DNA of 8,531 nucleotides, taken from NCBI GenBank assembly GCA_963580245.1, contig CAUZJO010000170.1, positions 1 to 8,531 on the forward strand, given 5' to 3'. Both the position numbers and the translations under genes were made by a program. Numbering within the stretch: position 1 is the first letter of the stretch; each line of letters begins with the position of its first letter. The DNA is from CAUZJO01 sp963580245 (GTDB lineage: Bacteria; Sumerlaeota; Sumerlaeia; MVZB01). Positions 1-4,022 of this stretch are shown here, in pieces. A model generated the notes under the pieces. That model was not told where the DNA came from and ran no database searches. It saw only the letters and a program-made list of their open reading frames with translations.

Positions 1-57
1 CATCTTCACACTGGGGTCAAACTGGACCCGCAAGGCCTCTTTTTTGCTCTCACCCAT
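1..57 (-). CDS. IS1380-like transposase, N-terminal start only (runs off left edge)
   Basis: Nineteen codons are visible on the minus strand, reading MGESKKEALRVQFDPSVKM and still open at position 1. The pattern 'ALRVxFDxSxKM' resembles the first residues of a group of IS1380-family DDE transposases, where it precedes the conserved 'FHGxxxTSDAGLL' strand; that part lies outside the window. I chose the ATG at 57 because GGAG lies about 7 bases before it. The frame also stays open to an ATG at 87 (adding MFEQQKWRDL), so the start could be there. If the call is right, the protein catalyses cut-and-paste transposition of its own element, which would extend leftward out of view. A second, C-terminal IS1380 piece lies at 3485-3763 on the other strand. 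The family call rests on recall of a short motif, so it is tentative. Confidence 0.5.
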   Translation of the reverse strand, partial: MGESKKEALRVQFDPSVKM

Positions 58-121
58 CAGATCTCTCCACTTTTGCTGCTCGAACATCGACTTCAGCCTT
101 TATTCATCGGCCATTCGAAAA

Positions 122-148
122 ATTATAACCTAACTTTCTATTTCTCAA
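122..148 (-). promoter_or_regulatory. Candidate promoter for the left-edge transposase
   Basis: On the minus strand a perfect TATAAT (122-127) is preceded by TTGAGA (143-148) with a 15-base spacer, which is shorter than ideal. It lies 35-65 bases upstream of the two possible transposase starts, and the surrounding bases are AT-rich compared with the GC-rich flank. The -10 box is convincing; the -35 box is not. Confidence 0.35.
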
Positions 149-283
149 ATGGGAAATATGGGCCAAGATCCACCGTGGCCCGCGCTCGGCGATTCTCGGG
201 CCGCAGAGACGGTTGGGCAACGTGTTCCGATGCCAACCGACAGGATAGAACAAATTCCGCGAACCGGGACTCCGACGCACCTG

Positions 284-325
284 CCCCCCTGCCTTTTCGC
301 GCGGAGGGGGGAGGGGGGTCTGGGG
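284..325. repeat. C-run/G-run hairpin followed by G-tracts
   Basis: CCCCCCT at 284-290 pairs perfectly with AGGGGGG at 305-311 across a 14-base loop. It is followed by a second G6 run (313-318) and a G4 run (322-325). The plus strand could therefore form either a 7-bp hairpin or a G-quadruplex from the closely spaced G-tracts. No gene ends immediately beside it and no T-tract follows, so it is not a typical terminator. Confidence 0.5.
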
Positions 326-487
326 ATTGAAACGCATTTCGGAACGCTTGCGAGGTCGGACGCCGGCGCACACCAACGCTGGTGGACGAAGAAAGGCCCC
401 GGCCAGTTGGTGATGAGCCAGGGCAAGGATGATTCGAGAACCTTCTCAGGGATTGAGGCGATGACAGCCTCGGCAATGGAAAGCGGC

Positions 488-661
488 TCACAATCCCAAC
501 ATCGCCGCCGCGTTCTCGGCGAACAGACGCCCATCGCGGATGTATCCACGCAGGACGGTGAGACTCTTGTGTCCGGTCTGGTTCATGATCGCCCGCTCCG
601 AGGCTCCCGCCGCACTGGTGGCCACGCGTGCCTTGAACGGACCGGACCCGTCGCCGCTGAC
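488..661 (-). pseudogene. Tyrosine recombinase, C-terminal remnant
   Basis: The last 57 or so codons of an open frame ending in TGA at 488-490 carry the C-terminal signature of a phage-type tyrosine recombinase. ASERAIMNQTGHKS contains the second catalytic His, and LRGYIRDG contains the nucleophilic Tyr, followed by a FAENAAAMLGL tail typical of the family. The preceding stretch that should hold the HxxR catalytic motif is degraded: GPFKARVATSAA stands where family members have something like GHSLRAGxATSAA. The Arg-rich bases further upstream show no core-binding domain. It is therefore a decayed fragment that cannot recombine DNA. It belongs to a different integrase subgroup from its intact neighbour at 810-1418, so at least two integration events or elements have touched this locus. 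Confidence 0.72.
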
Positions 662-809
662 TTCCATGCGGGGAGGGAGAGCACAAGAGAACGGACGCAT
701 TGAGTTGGACCCGCAGCTTGGTGGGCAATCGTTGCCTCGGCGCGCCAATTTGCGTTTGCCTGCCCCGTGAACGTGCGGTCAAGTCGACGGCTCCGTTGCA
801 TTGGACCGA

Positions 810-1418
810 TCAGAGGCCCGCTGCGTGCCACTCGCGCCGGCGGGCCGTCTGAATCCTCTCGTGAGGCGCAATGTGGGCCAGATAGGCTCCCGTGATCGCA
901 AAACTGCTGTGCCCGAGGTTGTCCTTGATTTCGGCCACGGGAACCCCTTCTCGACTCAGTTCGCTGGCGTAGGTGTGTCTCAGGCCGTGGAAATGAACAC
1001 GCTTCTCGACACCCGCTCGGGAGCCCAAGCGCTTCATCATCGCCCGTACATACGCCTTCTGGAGGGGCTGACCGTCTAACGTGCAGAACAGGGGCCGACG
1101 ACTCTTCAACCCCAGCGCGGCCCGTTTCTGGAGCCAGCGATGGACGATAGCGCAGGCGGAGGGGTCGAGGCCCACGGTGCGTGATTTTCTTCCCTTGCCG
1201 CACAGAACCCGGATCGAGCCCTCGGCTAGATCGACATCCTTCGGATAAAGCGCCAAGGCTTCTGCGCAGCGAAGCCCCGCCCGCCAACCGACGACTAGCA
1301 GGGCTCGATTACGGATCCCTGTCGGTGCGCGCAGGGAGGTGGCCCTTATAAGCCGGTCGATTTCACCCTCCGTGTAGACCTCAGGAGGGTAGGTGAGTCG
1401 TTTCTCGGATTCGGCCAT
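810..1418 (-). CDS. Tyrosine recombinase / phage-type integrase, short form
   Basis: A 202-aa site-specific recombinase of the lambda-integrase/XerCD fold. The catalytic set is visible: R50 in GLRCAEAL, K75 in LCGKGRKS, H144 and R147 in HGLRHTYA, H170 in LGHSS, and nucleophile Y179 in TGAYLAHI. Nothing essential to strand cleavage appears to be missing. About 35 residues precede the catalytic domain, so the N-terminal SAM-like core-binding domain found in full-length integrases (usually 280-400 aa) is absent. I chose the ATG at 1418 because AGGGGTG lies just before it. The frame extends to a TTG at 1457, but that codon lies at the predicted transcription start. A good promoter is at 1467-1494. 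The gene lies 90 bp after the terminase gene on the same strand. It could promote excision or integration of a phage-like element, or be a solitary cassette recombinase; the substrate sites are unknown. Confidence 0.88.
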   Translation of the reverse strand: MAESEKRLTYPPEVYTEGEIDRLIRATSLRAPTGIRNRALLVVGWRAGLRCAEALALYPKDVDLAEGSIRVLCGKGRKSRTVGLDPSACAIVHRWLQKRAALGLKSRRPLFCTLDGQPLQKAYVRAMMKRLGSRAGVEKRVHFHGLRHTYASELSREGVPVAEIKDNLGHSSFAITGAYLAHIAPHERIQTARRREWHAAGL

Positions 1419-1462
1419 GATTTCACCCCTTTTGCAGGAATAGTAGCGCAAACTCAAGATTG

Positions 1463-1512
1463 CGATACTATATCACGCCCTTGAGAGGGGTCAATCATAT
1501 AAACGATACTAT
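1463..1512. repeat. Pair of CGATACTAT direct repeats around the integrase promoter
   Basis: CGATACTAT occurs at 1463-1471 and again at 1504-1512, start to start 41 bp apart (about four helical turns). One copy overlaps the -10 box and the other lies upstream of the -35 box, overlapping the terminase stop codon. A looser inverted form, AATAGTAGC, lies at 1439-1447. The arrangement would suit an operator or recombinase arm-binding sites, but no protein is identified. Confidence 0.4.
1467..1494 (-). promoter_or_regulatory. Sigma70-type promoter of the integrase gene
   Basis: On the minus strand TTGACC (1489-1494) is separated by 16 bases from TATAGT (1467-1472). Transcription would begin near 1460, leaving a leader of about 40 bases that includes the AGGGGTG ribosome binding site before the ATG at 1418. 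The integrase can therefore be transcribed separately from the terminase gene. The -10 box falls inside one of two CGATACTAT direct repeats. Confidence 0.6.
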
Positions 1513-2231
1513 TTCGAGTCAGTAACCGTTCGGGTAGCGTCGGCAATGAGGGTGCGTTCGGGTGGCTTTTCAAGAGGAGGAGGGCGATCCGAACAAAGGT
1601 CGATTCCTCTTCCATCGCCGAAGTTGATCTGGACATTCATCGTACCCGCCTGGGCAACCTCGTCCTTGAAGAGACCCAAGTGCTTCGACAAGGCGTCGAG
1701 CGCCTTGAGCGGGTCGTGCAACTCGATCTCGGTGGCCTGGTGCCCCTCATTGTCGGGAGGGGAAACCTTCAGCCGTTTGATCGCCGCTCTTTGCGCCGGC
1801 GTCAATTTCTCGAAGTCCTCGATCTCCAAGCCGTAGACCGGCTCTTTGCTACGACCGTTGGTTCCTCGCCACCTGACGATGCCGGGGAGATCCGTGAATG
1901 CGATGTGGGCGTAACGTTGCAAAACGCGAGACCGGGTGGCATCGAGATTCCGCGCGTTCTGACGACGCAGATAATCGATTCTTCTCGCAATCTTCGTTGT
2001 CAACATACTTGCCTTGACAGCGACATGCTGAAGATTCCACTTTCGCGATCCGGGGTAGCTCCTTCGATACGCCTCGGCCTGATCCATATGAACCGCGTCA
2101 TGGGCGAATCTCTCCCAGGGGGGGTGGCGTAGAGGCTCCGACCCGTCCTCCGGGATGACGTATCGAGGGTGAGGTCTCCCGCGCGATGTGCGCTTTTGAT
2201 TCGGTTGATGGGTGGGGGTATTGTTATTCAT
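1509..2231 (-). CDS. Phage terminase small subunit-like protein
   Basis: A 240-aa protein matching the small-subunit terminase pattern. In tailed phages the small subunit recognises viral DNA and delivers it to the large-subunit packaging ATPase. Residues about 40-90 form the DNA-binding helix-turn-helix segment (QAEAYRRSYPGS followed by VKASMLTTKIARRI). Residues about 100-115 (RVLQRYAHIAFTDL) match the conserved central helix, and the LHDPLKALDALSKHLGLF stretch near residues 175-193 is the typical C-terminal family motif. The start is the ATG at 2231, preceded by GAGGA with good spacing. An open frame continues upstream to 2336 but has no such site and enters the repeat arm. No large subunit, portal or capsid gene is present on either side, so packaging cannot be completed from this window. 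The role here, satellite function or prophage remnant, is uncertain; the family call is strong. Confidence 0.82.
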   Translation of the reverse strand: MNNNTPTHQPNQKRTSRGRPHPRYVIPEDGSEPLRHPPWERFAHDAVHMDQAEAYRRSYPGSRKWNLQHVAVKASMLTTKIARRIDYLRRQNARNLDATRSRVLQRYAHIAFTDLPGIVRWRGTNGRSKEPVYGLEIEDFEKLTPAQRAAIKRLKVSPPDNEGHQATEIELHDPLKALDALSKHLGLFKDEVAQAGTMNVQINFGDGRGIDLCSDRPPPLEKPPERTLIADATRTVTDSK

Positions 2232-2287
2232 GGCATATCCTCGCGGGTGGCGATGAACTGGTTCACTCGTCAAGCATATTCCCTTCA

Positions 2288-2730
2288 CGCTTGAGTCTCT
2301 GACAGTGGCCTCCAGGCCCGCGACGAACCGTGGCACAAAACGCCGCTGGAGCCACGAGGCTCGATTTTCTTCCCTGGACCCTCATCGACTTTTAATCGGA
2401 TCATCGGGAGAAATCGGATTCTAGTCCGTTTATCGCCCCCCGTGCCGGGTGCCCACTCGAACCCTGGGCCGGGGTTGCAGCCGTCAAGCGGTCCCGGCCC
2501 CGTCACGGCCTGACCGCCCGCTAGGGTATCGAAAGTCGGCCCCGGCCTCCGATTGCCCGTGGCGGCCATCTATGGCGATCCTTGGCCGACTTCACGCAAC
2601 AAAGAAACCCCCGGCCAGGGTCGGCCCGGACCGGGGGAGAATGTTCACGCCTGAACGATTGCTGGCATGTTGCCAGGATGTTGCCAGAACGTAGGCGGAA
2701 TCAAGCCGGAATGAACGGGAATGAAGGGGG
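2288..2730. repeat. Left arm of a large inverted repeat flanking tRNA-Arg
   Basis: This arm is the reverse complement of 2939-3350. Identity is perfect over 66 bp next to the tRNA (2664-2729 against 2939-3004). It is high (my estimate about nine in ten) over the middle part, about 2453-2607, and patchier but clear in the outer part, about 2288-2440. The arm includes a 27-base stretch near 2638-2663 that the right arm lacks. It holds no gene. The open frames across it encode low-complexity Arg/Pro-rich peptides and are unlikely to be genes. Confidence 0.85.
2601..2637 (-). terminator. Terminator-like hairpin in left repeat arm
   Basis: Read on the minus strand, CCCCCGG (2631-2637) pairs with CCGGGGG (2608-2614) around a 16-base loop and is followed by TTTCTTT (2601-2607). 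It would stop leftward transcription coming from the tRNA side. It corresponds in position to the right-arm hairpin at 3006-3041, but the stem bases differ while pairing is kept. Confidence 0.5.
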
Positions 2731-2797
2731 TATGCTTACAGTAGCCTTGACCGCGAGCGCCCGGTGAAGCACTATGTTTATTGGCTTTACGCCACGT

Positions 2798-2874
2798 GCG
2801 CCCGTAGCTCAACCGGATAGAGCACCGGCCTTCTAAGCCGGGGGTTGCAGGTTCGAGCCCTGCCGGGCGCGCCA
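2798..2874 (+). tRNA. tRNA-Arg (anticodon UCU)
   Basis: A complete cloverleaf can be drawn. The acceptor stem GCGCCCG (2798-2804) pairs with CGGGCGC (2864-2870). The D-stem GCTC/GAGC is at 2807-2810 and 2820-2823. The anticodon stem CCGGC/GCCGG is at 2825-2829 and 2837-2841, with loop CTTCTAA giving anticodon TCT at 2832-2834. The variable loop has 5 bases. The T-stem GCAGG/CCTGC is at 2847-2851 and 2859-2863 with loop TTCGAGC. The discriminator is G2871 and the encoded CCA is at 2872-2874. It decodes AGA (and AGG by wobble), rare codons in GC-rich genomes. A possible -10 box, TATGTT, lies at 2773-2778; the nearest TTGACC (2747-2752) is spaced 20 bases away, so the promoter is uncertain. The gene sits between the arms of the large inverted repeat. 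Its 3' end is a potential attachment site, but no second copy of that end occurs in the window. Confidence 0.97.
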
Positions 2875-2938
2875 TCATAAAACCCAATAGAATCAATGGT
2901 GTTGTGAGTATTGCGCAAGTTCACAAGCCCTGATTCTA

Positions 2939-3350
2939 CCCCTTCATTCCCGTTCATTCCGGCTTGATTCCGCCTACGTTCTGGCAACATCCTGGCAACA
3001 TGCCTAACCCCGGCTGGTCCTGCACTGGTCGGGGTTTCTTTAATGGCGCGAAGTTGGCCAAGGATCGCCATAGAGGGCCGCCACGGGCAATCGGAAGCCG
3101 GGGCCGACGTTCGATATCCTAGCGGGCGGTCAGGCCGTGACGGGGCCGGGACCGCTTGACGGCTGCAACCAAGGCCCAGGGTTTGAGCGGATACGGCGAG
3201 CAGACCGCGGCGGACGCTCCAGAATCCGTTTCTCGGCCAAACCGATACTATGGGGTAGGGTCCAGGAAGATAATCGATTCTCGCGGCTCAGGCGGCGTTC
3301 TGATGCAGGGTTCTCGCGATCCTGGGCGGGGTTGTGACAGGCTCAGAGGC
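2939..3350. repeat. Right arm of the large inverted repeat flanking tRNA-Arg
   Basis: This arm is the inverted partner of 2288-2730. The inner 66 bp (2939-3004) are an exact reverse complement of 2664-2729 and contain two TGGCAACAT units start to start 11 bp apart and two TTCATTCC units 10 bp apart. The middle part (about 3037-3190) is highly similar to the other arm. The outer part (about 3190-3350) is diverged but still alignable, and its end (about 3270-3350) is also related to the copy at 7002-7082. No gene is seen in it. Confidence 0.85.
3006..3041 (+). terminator. Terminator-like hairpin in right repeat arm, downstream of tRNA-Arg
   Basis: AACCCCG (3006-3012) pairs with CGGGGTT (3030-3036) around a 17-base loop, and the stem runs into TTTCTTT (3035-3041). 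It lies about 130 bases after the tRNA 3' end in the direction of tRNA transcription, so it is a reasonable terminator for the tRNA transcript. Confidence 0.6.
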
Positions 3351-3368
3351 GAACCGGAGGGCAATTCC

Positions 3369-3401
3369 CATCTCGCCTACCCCTCCCTCGCCCGCGAGAT
3401 G
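3369..3401. repeat. Perfect 8-bp hairpin
   Basis: CATCTCGC (3369-3376) pairs with GCGAGATG (3394-3401) around a 17-base C-rich loop. It sits between the end of the right repeat arm and the IS1380 remnant, in DNA with no supported gene. No T-tract follows, so it is more like a small palindromic intergenic unit than a terminator. Confidence 0.5.
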
Positions 3402-3484
3402 GAACGCGCCTTCTTCCCGCCGGGGCGGAAAACCTCTTGACCACATGCCCAGCCCGGCGAAGGTTTGGACTATGTTGGACACGG

Positions 3485-3763
3485 CTTTCGTGCCACGACT
3501 TCCGGGACAATGAAGTTCGCCTCAAACTGTTTGCCCTGGCTTACAATTTAGCCAAGTTTCTGCGTCGGCTAGCGTTGCCCCGTTCAATCAAACACTGGTC
3601 CCTCACTACGCTGCAGGAGAAACTAATCAAGATCGGGACAAAGGTTGTCAGTGGTTCGCGATACATCGGATTCCAGTTGGCCGAAGTGGCCGTGCTCCGG
3701 GATCTATTCGCGTCGATCCTCTCTCGTATTCAGCGCTTGAGGCTTCAAGCCGGACCTGGATAA
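3485..3763 (+). pseudogene. IS1380-family transposase, C-terminal remnant
   Basis: From about residue 17 of an open frame, the peptide matches the C-terminal end of IS1380-family DDE transposases. SCHDFRDNEVRLKLFALAYN corresponds to the conserved 'xNxVRLxLxxLAYNL' helix. It is followed by FLRRLALP, SLTTLQEKLIKIGTKVV and RYIGFQLAEVAVLRDLF, then a natural TAA stop at 3761-3763. About 90 residues of an expected protein of roughly 430-480 are present, and the catalytic DDE core is gone, so it is inactive. The 5' breakpoint lies near 3480-3490, where the sequence changes to the GC-rich intergenic type beside the inverted repeat. The downstream end of the element was not identified. Its presence shows that an IS insertion and deletion have shaped the region just upstream of the GH127-like gene. 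Confidence 0.75.
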
Positions 3764-3922
3764 GACAAGAGTTGGCTTTCAAGTACAATGGCGAGAAAAC
3801 TTCAAAGCTAGAACTGCGCCTCAGGTCCTTGCAAATGAACGGGTTGACCAGTAAGAATGGCAAAATAGGCACCTGTGAAAAAGGGAACAGCTTCTCGGGG
3901 CTGAAATTAGACGACAGAACAC
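3764..3922. other. Spacer between IS remnant and secreted-protein operon
   Basis: This is AT-richer DNA, possibly including the non-coding end of the IS1380 element. A 67-codon open frame starting at a TTG (3772) crosses it, but it has no ribosome binding site or recognisable motif and overlaps the promoter and leader of the next gene, so I do not call it a gene. Confidence 0.45.
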
Positions 3923-3951
3923 TTGATATCCACACTTGGAAGGACTACAAT
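3923..3951 (+). promoter_or_regulatory. Sigma70-type promoter of the GH127-like gene
   Basis: TTGATA (3923-3928) and TACAAT (3946-3951) are separated by exactly 17 bases. Transcription would start near 3958, giving a leader of about 65 bases to the ATG at 4023. This is the best-scoring promoter by eye in the window. It lies 160 bp beyond the stop of the IS1380 remnant, so it could have come with the insertion or been native. Confidence 0.6.
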
Positions 3952-4022
3952 GCAACCATCACACGTCAACGGTAAGTACCCAGTGGTTCTTAATGGGAAA
4001 TGCCCGTTTTAGAGGAGAAGTC

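Larger units (their letters stand above)
88..487. other. Non-coding stretch, no supported gene
   Basis: Several overlapping open frames cross this stretch on both strands. None has a recognisable domain or a ribosome binding site, and their proteins are rich in Arg, Pro, Gly and Ser, as expected for chance frames in GC-rich DNA. The only clear structures are the promoter candidate at 122-148 and the C-run/G-run hairpin at 284-311. The outer end of the left IS element may fall within roughly 90-180, but I could not identify a terminal inverted repeat. Confidence 0.5.

Noticed and set aside
181..230. Possible fourth copy of the dispersed repeat (GATTCTCGGGCCGCAG resembles part of 7002-7082)
   Set aside because: Similarity is limited to about 16 GC-rich bases and does not extend into the rest of the repeat.
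583..1287. Long minus-strand open frame (234 aa) overlapping the integrase
   Set aside because: It is a shadow of the integrase in another frame; the translation is Arg/Pro/Gly-rich with no motif, while the overlapping frame has the full recombinase active site.
2232..2336. Longer N-terminus for the terminase small subunit (start at 2336)
   Set aside because: There is no ribosome binding site there, the extension has no family similarity, and part of it lies in the repeat arm; the ATG at 2231 has GAGGA at good spacing.
2664..2729. CRISPR-like array from the short repeated units
   Set aside because: There are only two copies of each 8-9 base unit with 1-3 base gaps; no spacers of CRISPR size and no cas genes.
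2798..2874. Duplicate of the tRNA-Arg 3' end as an attL/attR pair
   Set aside because: I looked for a second copy of the T-arm/acceptor sequence near the integrase and at the repeat arm ends and found none in this window.
2645..2896. Minus-strand open frame of 83 aa across the tRNA (contains ARPAGLEPATPGL-type sequence)
   Set aside because: This is the well-known artefact of translating the complement of a tRNA gene; the tRNA fold is perfect and explains the sequence.
2787..3071. Minus-strand open frame of 94 aa across the tRNA and right repeat arm
   Set aside because: It is again an antisense tRNA translation joined to repeat sequence, with no ribosome binding site or domain.
3772..3975. 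Plus-strand 67-aa open frame before the GH127-like gene
   Set aside because: It uses a TTG start without a ribosome binding site and has no recognisable motif; it overlaps the better-supported promoter and leader.
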